From Methanomassiliicoccales archaeon (GTDB taxonomy: Archaea > Thermoplasmatota > Thermoplasmata > RBG-16-68-12 > SOIM01), in the NCBI GenBank assembly GCA_004377185.1, contig SOIM01000029.1, positions 1 to 50,201 on the forward strand: a stretch of DNA of 50,201 nucleotides, given 5' to 3'. How positions within the stretch are numbered: position 1 is the stretch's first letter; each line of letters opens with the position of its first letter. The notes under the pieces were generated by a model, which had not been told where the DNA came from, made no database searches, and saw nothing but the letters and a program-made list of their open reading frames with translations. Position numbers and translations under genes: made by a program. Below are positions 40,608-49,300 of this stretch, one piece after another.

Positions 40608-40645
40608 GATAATGATTTCAAAGACTTTAAGGCAGAAACACAGGA
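40608..40645 (+). promoter_or_regulatory. GATAA-type promoter of the response regulator
   Basis: GATAATGATTTCAAAG, TATA box CTTTAAGG (40625-40632) and GCAGAAACA. The block matches the PAS receptor promoter at 30669 in 27 of the first 30 bases. GATAA-to-TATA distance is 17 nt. Confidence 0.7.
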
Positions 40646-40667
40646 TTGCGAAATCTGTGATACATAT

Positions 40668-41534
40668 ATGAGCGAAAGAGACCCCAGGAAGATTCTGGTG
40701 GTTGATGACGAGGAGAACATCAGGGACACAATCCGCATTCACTTGGAGCGAGAGGGATACGGGGTGCTCACCTCGGAAGACGGCAGAGATGCCGTCAAGA
40801 CCCTGAAGACGAACGACGTATCACTGATAATCACAGACATAAAGATGCCCAGACTCAACGGTTTTGGCTTGCTGGACTACGCCAGGGAGAACTACAGCTA
40901 CATACCCGTGGTCATGCTGACCGGGTACATCGATGTGGACATGGCAGTGGACGCCATGAAGAAGGGGACATTTCACTACTTGACGAAACCCGTCAAGAAA
41001 GGGGACCTCATATCGGTTGTCGAGAACGCGCTGACGAAGGCGCAGTCCGTGAAGGAAATGGAGTCCTTTCGGATATCTCAAGTGTATCTGTTGGCGGAGG
41101 GGGGAAAGGTAATCTTTCATAGGAACCTCGCCTCACCGTCGAGGTTCGATTCTGACATCTACGGCTCGATGCTGACCGCGGTGTGTATGTTCATCGACGA
41201 TTCGTTTGGGAAAAGTAGCAGTGAGGAGAAAGCCTTTGAGCACGGGGATTCCAAGATACTCATAGAGGAAGGGAACGGGATCTTCCTTGTTGCAATCGGT
41301 GAGGGCAGAGGCACTTCCAGTGTCCGTAAGATGATGAAAAGGGACCTCAAAGGAATCGAGAGAAGATTTGGTCATGTAATCGGTTCTTGGAACGGGGACG
41401 TGGACGAATTCGAGGGAGTTGAGGCGGAGCTCGCAGGCTTGCTGGATTGGGGGAAACCAACAAAAGAGAAGACACAACAGCCAACAGAAGACCAATCTGG
41501 AATGTCAGAGTCACAATCCGAGGATCAGAAATGA
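40668..41534 (+). CDS. response regulator with C-terminal longin/roadblock-like domain
   Basis: A 288-residue protein. Residues 5-125 are a receiver (VVDDEEN, phospho-Asp57 in IITDIKMPRLNGF, VVMLTGY, YLTKPVKKGDL). Residues about 135-265 begin RISQVYLLAEGGKVIFHRNL and continue SDIYGSMLTAVCMFIDDSFG, then ILIEEGNGIFLVAIGEG, a pattern like longin/roadblock domains that often pair with small GTPases. The last 25 residues are polar (TQQPTEDQSGMSESQ). No DNA-binding domain is present. With two Ras-like GTPases carrying the same type of promoter, a GTPase-linked output is an attractive inference. A broken kinase gene follows. Confidence 0.82.
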   Translation: MSERDPRKILVVDDEENIRDTIRIHLEREGYGVLTSEDGRDAVKTLKTNDVSLIITDIKMPRLNGFGLLDYARENYSYIPVVMLTGYIDVDMAVDAMKKGTFHYLTKPVKKGDLISVVENALTKAQSVKEMESFRISQVYLLAEGGKVIFHRNLASPSRFDSDIYGSMLTAVCMFIDDSFGKSSSEEKAFEHGDSKILIEEGNGIFLVAIGEGRGTSSVRKMMKRDLKGIERRFGHVIGSWNGDVDEFEGVEAELAGLLDWGKPTKEKTQQPTEDQSGMSESQSEDQK

Positions 41535-41626
41535 GATGCGTATTGCAGTGTAGTGGATTACCTATCTCAGAATGAAGAGGTAACTCGTTCCTGCGGAAAG
41601 AGGGTGAGAACCTGAAGAAGGAGGAC

Positions 41627-42489
41627 ATGTACAGGGAATCTGAACTGGGTACAAGGAGAAGTAGTGACAATCAGGAGGCTGGAAAAGAGAGATTTAGCGC
41701 ATCTAGTCCCAACGGTGGGCTGGCAGAGGACGCCCTACGAAAGAGCGAGGAAAGACTGAGTAGTTTCATGGAACCCTCGCCTCAGGCATCGCTCACGAAA
41801 TCAACAACCCATTGGCTGCGATAACGGGGTACGCAGAAGCTATACTGGAGGAGAATGACGCGGAAAGGATCAAGGACCACGCAACAAAGATTGTGGATGC
41901 TGCGGGTAGAGCATCTGGCGTGGTGAGGCGGCTCTCAAAGCATTCCAAGGAGAATAAAGATGAGAATATGGTCGAGGTGAGTTTGAACGACGTGCTCATA
42001 GACTCATTAGAGGCCATGAAACTAAGAAAAAGCTCTCCGAACATCGAGGTGATAGGCAACTACGAGGAGATACCTCCTGTTAAAGGTAATCGAAATGAGC
42101 TCCGGCAGGTATTCTTCAATCTTCTCAAGAACAGTGCGGAGGCGATGCCTGAAGGTGGCAAATTAATCATATCCACGAGAGCTGGAGGAGAACGGGTCGA
42201 GGTCAGAATAGCCGATACAGGCGTGGGCATCCCTAAGGATCACACGGCTCAAATCTTTGACCCATTCTTCACCACCAAGGAGGTTGGAGAGGGAACTGGC
42301 TTGGGCCTTTACGTGGCTTCAACCATTATGAAGAGACACCGAGGGACGATAGATGTGGACAGCGAGGAGGGGAAGGGAACGACACTCACGCTGAGATTCC
42401 CAACCGCTGATCAAACATCAGAAACAGAGAAGGATGCAGGATGGCAGAAGAAGAGGCGGGAGCCTCCTAGGCCCAACAGAAAACCGTGA
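41627..42489 (+). pseudogene. internally deleted and frameshifted histidine kinase
   Basis: From ATG 41627 (GGAGG upstream) the frame reads MYRESELGTRR... NGGLAEDALRKSEERLSSF and then goes wrong. At about 41767 the other frame continues HGTLASGIAHEINNPLAAIT and an intact kinase core to 42489 (NLLKNSAEAMPEGG, DTGVGIPKDH, FTTKEVGEGTGLGLYV). A TAG at 41761-41763 closes that second frame, and its first usable start is TTG 41812, after the phospho-acceptor His codon (41794-41796). Compared with the kinase at 33918, the PAS domain and the linker before HisKA are missing. As written, no intact protein contains both the start and the His. Confidence 0.8.
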
Positions 42490-42587
42490 ATGGCTCTTGC
42501 GGATCCATTCCCTGCTGAGCAGATCTCCGAAAGACATTCTAGAAAATGTCAACTGTGCTACCGTTCCGCAAAATAATAGTCAATACT

Positions 42588-42613
42588 GATAAGAGAGAAC
42601 CAAGACTTAAGAC
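42588..42613 (+). promoter_or_regulatory. GATAA-type promoter of microprotein copy 2
   Basis: GATAAG at 42588 and ACTTAAGA at 42605 (17 nt), in a block that resembles the region upstream of microprotein copy 1. The ATG is at 42657. Confidence 0.5.
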
Positions 42614-42656
42614 CCCTCAAACCCAAAGAACTCGATAGCAAGGAAAGGGATGCGGA

Positions 42657-42779
42657 ATGGAAGATCTCAGATTCTCCTGGCCGAAAACGTACGAGATAGT
42701 CTCCTTGAAAAATGAATGCAAACACATCACGTCGCTTCCCATCTACGTGATCTATCCACGCAATGAGAACAAGCACTGA
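42657..42779 (+). CDS. 40-aa conserved microprotein, copy 2
   Basis: A 40-residue frame: MEDLRFSWPKTYEIVSLKNE then CKHITSLPIYVIYPRNENKH. Same length as copy 1 at 30334, with the shared SW, TYEIVSLK, EC, SLP and VIYPR. A GGAAAGGGATGCGG ribosome region precedes the ATG. It lies between the decayed kinase and the succinate dehydrogenase operon. No known domain. Confidence 0.7.
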   Translation: MEDLRFSWPKTYEIVSLKNECKHITSLPIYVIYPRNENKH

Positions 42780-43050
42780 GTGTGGGCATTTTCCGAACAA
42801 CCACCGCCGATTGAAGTCTCTTTTGGTTCCCGTGTCAGCGACCGCCCTTCTGCCGAAAAGGGACAAGCCATGACCGGTTCTCGCCAGAGGCAGTTATAGA
42901 TTTTATATATCCGACCATCTTACATATTGCCCGTTCCACCATCGGAGTTGGGGCGGAGAATCGAATGAGGAGTGGGGAAGACACGGTAGGTAGGATAGGA
43001 GATTCTTGTTGTTACAGAGCTAGTGGACTAATGGAGGCTCGTGTTGGTGG
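42780..43050 (+). promoter_or_regulatory. leader and promoter of the sdh/frd operon
   Basis: GATTTTATATATCC (about 42898-42911) is a strong TATA box, giving a leader of over 100 nt before the first gene. A 33-codon frame from ATG 42965 ends in the start region of the iron-sulfur gene but has no ribosome site that I trust. Confidence 0.5.
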
Positions 43051-43770
43051 GTGGCCAGGTTGGTAGTTCTCAGGATTCTCAGATACAATCCAGCCAAGGA
43101 TGAGAGACCCACTTTTCGGAACTATGAAATAGGGCCAACAGCAGGAATGACTATTCTGGATGCGCTCATTCACATAAAAGAGAACATGGACCCTTCCCTG
43201 ACCTTCCGAAGGTCCTGCCGGTCCGCGATCTGCGGGTCCTGCGCCCTGACGGCCAATGGCAAGAACCTACTGGCATGCAACACTCAACTATCGGCTTTGA
43301 AAAAGAAAAGGATTGTTCTGGAACCTCTTCCCGGCTTTCAAATTCTCAGAGACCTGGCAGTTGACTGGGAACCATTCTTCGACAAGTATCGAGCCATCAA
43401 ACCGTACTTAATCACGAAGTCCGCACCGCCTGCGAAGGAGAGAATCCAAAGCCCCGATATCAGGAAGAGATATGATGATGCGGCAAAATGCATAATGTGC
43501 TCCGCGTGCACCTCTTCTTGTCCTGTGATGTGGACGGACGACAGTTACCTGGGGCCAGCGGCTCTCACAAAGGTCTGGAGGTTCGTTGCGGATGACCGGG
43601 ACGAGGCAACAGAAGAAAGGCTCTCAATGGTGAGCAACGAGAAAGGCGTCTGGAGGTGCCACACCATATTCCGATGTTCCGAATCCTGTCCCAAGGACAT
43701 TGACACGGCCGGGTGCCTGGAGTTCCTGAGGAAGAAGGTTGTCTGGTACTCGTTGAGGGGGAGGGTCTAG
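43051..43770 (+). CDS. sdhB: succinate dehydrogenase/fumarate reductase iron-sulfur subunit
   Basis: A 239-residue protein. The N-terminal ferredoxin domain binds the [2Fe-2S] cluster with SCRSAICGSC and a later NLLAC. The C-terminal domain has CIMCSACTSSCP and CHTIFRCSESCP for the [4Fe-4S] and [3Fe-4S] clusters. It passes electrons between the flavoprotein and the membrane subunits. The start (GTG 43051) is weakly supported; TTG 43060 is an alternative. It is first in the order B-C-D-A; assignment to succinate dehydrogenase or fumarate reductase cannot be made from sequence alone. Confidence 0.93.
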   Translation: MARLVVLRILRYNPAKDERPTFRNYEIGPTAGMTILDALIHIKENMDPSLTFRRSCRSAICGSCALTANGKNLLACNTQLSALKKKRIVLEPLPGFQILRDLAVDWEPFFDKYRAIKPYLITKSAPPAKERIQSPDIRKRYDDAAKCIMCSACTSSCPVMWTDDSYLGPAALTKVWRFVADDRDEATEERLSMVSNEKGVWRCHTIFRCSESCPKDIDTAGCLEFLRKKVVWYSLRGRV

Positions 43771-43771
43771 G

Positions 43772-44167
43772 ATGGAAAAACACCGCGGGTTCCCGTATTA
43801 TACCAAAAGGGTCCTGAGAGCTTCTCTGGAAACCGGCACATTTGCCCATCTCCTCCATCGGATAACGGGATTGCTCATAGTGGTCTACCTCTTCCTTCAC
43901 ATGGGAGTGATCTCGCTCGCATTCATCAACGGCCAGACCTTTGACGATGTGATGGTGACCTTTTCGAGCCCGTTCTTCCTCGTCATGGACCTGGTTCTGT
44001 TCGCTGGGGTGATGATCCACGGTCTGAACGGAATAAGGATCATGCTCTTCGATATGGGCTTGTTCACGAGAAAGCAGAAAGAGCTGTTCTGGGGATTGAT
44101 GGTGGTTGCAATCGTATCTGTTCTGATCGCCACTTGGTTGGTTGCAACTGCTAAGGGGTGGTGGTGA
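43772..44167 (+). CDS. sdhC: succinate dehydrogenase cytochrome b subunit C
   Basis: A 131-residue protein with three transmembrane helices. GTFAHLLHRITGLLIVVYLF carries the family HRITG motif (quinone/heme site), and the second helix is followed by HGLNGIRIMLFD, the usual helix-III histidine segment. It anchors the dehydrogenase and is expected to bind heme b and quinone with the next subunit. It starts 1 nt after the sdhB stop. Confidence 0.88.
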   Translation: MEKHRGFPYYTKRVLRASLETGTFAHLLHRITGLLIVVYLFLHMGVISLAFINGQTFDDVMVTFSSPFFLVMDLVLFAGVMIHGLNGIRIMLFDMGLFTRKQKELFWGLMVVAIVSVLIATWLVATAKGWW

Positions 44168-44168
44168 G

Positions 44169-44540
44169 GTGCAACAGACCGTTCATCTCAAGGCTTCGAG
44201 GAGGAGCTTCTGGCTCTGGTTCTTCCAGAGGGTTTCTTCGGTGGGCCTCATCGTCGTTCTTCTTTTTCATATGATCGCACTGCACTACATCGACCCGTCC
44301 GCGGAAATAGACCTGCTGAGCACCAAGATCCGTCTGCAGAACCTGGTGTTCGTACTGGCGGATATATTCCTACTCGGATTTGCCCTGTTCCATGGTCTGA
44401 ACGGTGTGAGGAACGTTGTGTACGACTACTGGCCCAAGCCAGGAACTAGAAAGATCATCTCTTCAATTCTGTTGGTGGTCGGGATTGCCGTATTCATATG
44501 GGGAGCTTTGGTGCTCGCCTATCTTGTCCTATTGGGTTGA
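44169..44540 (+). CDS. sdhD: succinate dehydrogenase membrane subunit D
   Basis: A 123-residue, three-helix membrane protein. FWLWFFQRVSSVGLIVVLLF and HMIALHYID correspond to helix I and II, and FHGLNGVRNVVYDYW repeats the HGLNG motif of the C subunit, so the pair arose from one ancestor. The frame is open from TTG 44142, but GTG 44169 lies just after the sdhC stop with GGTGGTGA before it. Confidence 0.85.
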   Translation: MQQTVHLKASRRSFWLWFFQRVSSVGLIVVLLFHMIALHYIDPSAEIDLLSTKIRLQNLVFVLADIFLLGFALFHGLNGVRNVVYDYWPKPGTRKIISSILLVVGIAVFIWGALVLAYLVLLG

Positions 44541-44549
44541 GGTGTCCGC

Positions 44550-46250
44550 ATGAAGAAGCACGATGTTATTGTGGTTGGAGGCGGTCTTGCGGGGCTCAGG
44601 GCGGCCTGGAAGGTCAGTGACTTTGCGGACACAGCTGTCGTTTCGAAGATACATCCGCTCAGGTCCCATACCGGCGCGGCACAGGGAGGTATAGCTGCCT
44701 CGCTCGGGAACGCCACCCCCGATTCCTGGGAAGAGCACATGTTCGATACCGTGAAAGGGAGCGACTATCTCGGGGACCAAGATGTGATCGAGGTTCTGGT
44801 CAAGGAAGCTCCTCAAACGATATACGAGCTTGAGCACCTGGGCGTTGCCTTCAGCAGAACGGAGGAAGGGAAGATTGCGCAAAGAGCCTTTGGAGGTCAC
44901 ACAAAACCCAGGGCGTGCTATGCGGCCGATTGGACAGGCCACACACTATTACATACTGTGTATGAGCAGTGCGTGCCCAAGAAGATCAAGTTCTATGATG
45001 AGTGGTTCGCGCTATCTGTTGCGGTCCAGGATGGGGTTTGCAGGGGCATAGTGGCACTGGAGATTCCCACTGGCAGGATAGAGATATTCCACTCAAAATC
45101 GGTCATAATCACGACAGGAGGATATGGAAGAGCCTTCAAGATCACCTCGAACGCGCTGGCAAACACGGGAGATGGTCTCAATCTGGCCTTGGGTGCGGGA
45201 CTGCCACTGGAAGACATGGAGTTCGTACAGTTCCATCCGACCGGGCTCTACCGTCACGGGATCCTGCTGACAGAGGGAGCCAGGGGTGAGGGTGGTTACC
45301 TCATCAACCGAACCGGCGAGAGGTTCATGAAGAGATACGCTCCCGAGAAAATGGAACTGGCTCCGCGGGACGTGATATCCAGGGCCGAGCAGACCGAGAT
45401 GGACGAGGGCAAGGGCATAGACGGGAAAGACTTCGTGTACCTGGATTTGAGGCACCTTGGTGCCGCCAAGATTCTGGAGGCGCTTCCGCAGACGAGGGAC
45501 TTGGCGATGAGCTTCGCAGGTGTGGACCCGATAAAGAATCCCATACCGATCCAACCCACGGCACACTATTCGATGGGTGGCATACCCACAACGATAGCTG
45601 GCCAGGTCATCATGGATGAGAAAAACACACCTGTTGCCGGGCTCTATGCGGCAGGAGAATGCGCCTGCGTTTCGATGCACGGGGCGAACAGGCTGGGGAC
45701 GAATTCACTCTTAGATGCGGCCATGTTCGGCAAGAGGGCAGCGGAGTCCGCGATTGAGTATTTGAAAGGAGCAGAGCACCAGCCTTTCCCAGAAGAGGTA
45801 TGCGAGAGTGCAAAGGAGAAGGTCAGGCGCCTGAGAGTGGCGAACGGCCCCGAATCCGCTCCAAAGCTCAGGCACGAACTTCAGGAGACAATGACCCAGA
45901 AATGCGGAATATTCAGGGACGAGGAGAGGCTGGATGAGTGTCTTGCCAAGATCCGAGAGCTGCAAGACAGGTTCCAAAGGATTGGAATCGGGGACCGATC
46001 ACTGACTTTCAATACCGAGATCATCGAAGCCCTGGAAACGCAGAACCTGCTCGAGTTCTCCGAGATCATCGTCTACGGGGCGATAGCAAGAAGGGAGAGC
46101 AGGGGTGCCCACTGGAGGGTGGACTACCCGAAGAGAGATGACCAGAATTGGCTGAAGCACACCATGGCTTTCAAGAAGGAGGGAAAGATTGAACTGAGAT
46201 ACAAGGATGTCACAATAACCAAATTCCCTCCGAAGGAGAGGGGTTACTAG
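44550..46250 (+). CDS. sdhA: succinate dehydrogenase/fumarate reductase flavoprotein subunit
   Basis: A 566-residue FAD-dependent subunit of usual length. [14 protein letters not shown] binds the FAD ADP part. [13 protein letters not shown] contains the His that takes the covalent [27 protein letters not shown] and [10 protein letters not shown] form the dicarboxylate site, and [13 protein letters not shown] closes the FAD domain. GAGGTG lies 7 nt before the ATG. It is last in the operon, whereas many archaea place it first. Confidence 0.95.
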   Translation: MKKHDVIVVGGGLAGLRAAWKVSDFADTAVVSKIHPLRSHTGAAQGGIAASLGNATPDSWEEHMFDTVKGSDYLGDQDVIEVLVKEAPQTIYELEHLGVAFSRTEEGKIAQRAFGGHTKPRACYAADWTGHTLLHTVYEQCVPKKIKFYDEWFALSVAVQDGVCRGIVALEIPTGRIEIFHSKSVIITTGGYGRAFKITSNALANTGDGLNLALGAGLPLEDMEFVQFHPTGLYRHGILLTEGARGEGGYLINRTGERFMKRYAPEKMELAPRDVISRAEQTEMDEGKGIDGKDFVYLDLRHLGAAKILEALPQTRDLAMSFAGVDPIKNPIPIQPTAHYSMGGIPTTIAGQVIMDEKNTPVAGLYAAGECACVSMHGANRLGTNSLLDAAMFGKRAAESAIEYLKGAEHQPFPEEVCESAKEKVRRLRVANGPESAPKLRHELQETMTQKCGIFRDEERLDECLAKIRELQDRFQRIGIGDRSLTFNTEIIEALETQNLLEFSEIIVYGAIARRESRGAHWRVDYPKRDDQNWLKHTMAFKKEGKIELRYKDVTITKFPPKERGY

Positions 46251-46334
46251 GGGTCCAGGGGAGGTATAGTCCACAAGATATTGTCCTATGAAGCATGCGA
46301 CATATCATACACCACTATAGGAGATGAATAGAAC

Positions 46335-46347
46335 GTATTTATATACC
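46335..46347 (+). promoter_or_regulatory. TATA box of the giant surface protein gene
   Basis: GTATTTATATACC is a strong TATA box about 45 nt before the ATG at 46390. A GGGGAGCGAGG ribosome region lies between. Confidence 0.6.
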
Positions 46348-46389
46348 GATATGAGTAGGTAGGTCTGCAAAAGGGGAGCGAGGCATTAG

Positions 46390-49300
46390 ATGTCTCCAGA
46401 GAAAGACAAGAGATTCACTGAGGACTTCGTACGGAAATGGTCAAGAGCTGGAGAGGTACGAAAGAAGAAGCAAGTCTCCAAGAACGAGAGAATTCTAAAG
46501 AACCAAGAGGAGATCCTCAAGAGAAATCCGCGCAATCACAAGATCTGGTTCGCCAGAGGGACTCTTCTGGTCGAGATGGGAAGGCACGAAGAGGCCATCC
46601 GTTGTTTTGATGCCGTCATCAAGCTGGACCCGAAGAACAGGGCTGTGTACAATGCCAAGGCATCCGCCCTGATGAGGATGGGGGACACGGACGAGGCGGT
46701 GAAATGGTACAGGAAGGCGCTGGCAGTCACCTCGGAAGATGTTGACAGAAAGCTGACGGAGACCCTCTCCGAAGAGGCCCCAGTGGAGGAAATCCTGAGA
46801 CAGATGTCAGAAGAATCCAAGGAATGGGAAGTCAAGGTCGAGACGCGTACCTGTCCCATCTGCGGAGCCACTGTCAAGAAAGAGACCAAGATATGCCCCT
46901 CCTGTGACTGGGAGTTCTACGATGAAGAGCTCGAGAAGAAGGTCTTTGCCGAGGAGGAGGTCAAGCCCGAGCGAGAACTGACCGAAGAGGAGATGAGGGA
47001 GAGGTTAATCCAGAAAGTGGACACCTTCAGGATGCAGGGATTCGAGGTAGGTCCGCTCGTAAGAACCATCAGGACGGAGCCTCACAGAGCAAGGAGCGCG
47101 ACCGAACAGTTCGAGGAGAACGTGGAGAAGGTCAAGGAATACAGGAAGCAGCTTGAAGGAATGGATACGACCAGGTTTGAGAGCAGGGTCAAGGAGCTGG
47201 AAGCCCTTTTCCGAAGTCCGTACAACATATTCGTGATTCGAAAGGAGTTCGACAAGCTCGTTTCTCGCGTCAAAGCCAGGAGGGCGAGGAAGGCCCCGCC
47301 TTCAAAGGTCAGTCTGGAAAGGAAGCCACCGGCCGTGGGACTCACGAACGGCAGAAGAGGACGAGTCAATGGTCTCGTCAAGGATAGAAAGGCGATAGGG
47401 CTCACCAACGGCAGGACCGGCCGGGTCAACGGACTGGTGAACGGCCGAGGAAGAGTGAACGGTATCACGAATGGTCTCGGAATGGTCAATGGCATCACCA
47501 ACGGCCTGACATATAGATTTCAGACAATGAAGACAGGGTTGGTGAACGGCCTCACTAACGGTAACGGAATAACGAACGGGTTGGGATCGATCAGGTTCAG
47601 GAACGAAAGCAAGATGAGGAGGTGGAAGGTCGCCGTCATACCCATAGTTGCTTTCACGTTGCTCACACTACCTTTCTTGTTTGTGTCTGAGGTTCCAATA
47701 TCCGACATAGAAATCGATGGCAGGTTTGATGACTGGAGCATGGCGCCCAAGATACCTTCGACACCTGACGGGTCGCTGAACGACAACATCGACATACTGT
47801 ACGAGGCGGCCTGGCGTAACCATCGATTCATTTCATTATATGTGGAGGTTGCCAACATCGCACTCTGGGGGAATCCGGCTACGTCCAGTCCAGACACTTT
47901 CCATGCCCTTTTGGATGTGGATAACGATATTGAAACGGGCTACGTGGTTAGGGGTATCGGAGCGGATTACATGGTTCGAATCCGCGGATACGGGGGGAAC
48001 GTGCTTTCCTCCCAGCTTCACAGATACGGTTCAGAATCGGACCAGGTGAACTGGTCCTCGTGGCAGAAGGTGGGCAATGTGAAGTCCGCCGTGTCACTGA
48101 AATCGCTGGAGACTCAGGTTCCCTTGAGTTCCTTGGAAGCGACAGGCCCAAGAATCGCCGTATTGTTCCACACGCAAGGCTATGACAATCTCTACGATTT
48201 CTCAGATCATATTATCAGCGGTCAAGGAGGAGTCCTTGAAATCGATCAGAGGTGGAGTGACACCATCAGAACGATTAGTGGAGCCAGCAACCGAATCCTG
48301 GATATCTACGCTCGCGCAATAGGCAGGGATGTCTATCTGGACTCGCTGACCATTCATCTAATGGGAGATGCGGAGTTGAGTGAGATTGATATGTTGAGGC
48401 TGTCGATGGATGGACTGGATATCGCAACCATCAGTCCCCCGTTTACCAGCAGGGATCAGACCTTCCAATTCTCCTCAAAGAGAATAGGAGAGGGCGGAAC
48501 GGCCGTTCTATCAGTGGACACCACCGTCATTGGAAGTAGCGAAAACACACTGGCAGCAAAGGTCTCCTCTTCGGGGGACGTTGGAATGATAACTGGAATA
48601 GCCAGTCTGAAGACCGTGATCCCAACTGGATACATGGGCTATGTGGGAAACTATCCCTCACAAGTCGAGATAGACGGAGGTTTCCATGAATGGACCGCGT
48701 ATGACACGGACCCACAGGACCAGGTGAATCCCAACATTGACATTGTCAGATTCGCAAGCGTGAGAATCAACGCTACACAACTACTGGTTCACACATACTT
48801 CTATCTGAATGTGGCCGGGGTGATGGCGGGAGGCAGCCTCGTTCCCTACACGTCCCCCGGCCCGGTCAAAGAACAGGCCTATGCACCAGACAGCGACAGG
48901 GACACCGTGCCCGACAGTATTGACCCGTATGACCATGATTTCAACAACAACATGATTCCTGACTCCCAGACGAACTTTGATGTTGACGAGGACATGGTTC
49001 AGGACTATCCCAGGGGCCCGGACTGCTGGCTTGAGACAGTTCTACAGGATTTCTTCCCTGATCCCTACAAGGGTAGGGAGGTCCGTGTGAACATCTGTCC
49101 CTCGGCTCCCTCGAGAGTGACTGGTGAGGACTATGTCAACATCTTCATTGATATCGACGGGGATGTCAAGGGATATGCTGTTGGCCCGATATTCGCTGAC
49201 TATCTCCTCCAGATAACGGGCAAGAACAATGATATCACATCCAAAGAGTTCCTGAAGTATAAAAGCCAGGGCCCATTGGAATGGGAACCCATCGGGAGCG

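Noticed and set aside
42777-42860. Possible TGA read-through (selenocysteine or recoding) of microprotein copy 2, since a PP-x-x-x-SF phrase follows in frame
   Set aside because: In copy 1 a similar phrase is in a different frame and the DNA similarity past the stop is weak; no SECIS-like structure was seen. The 40-residue length shared by both copies is simpler.
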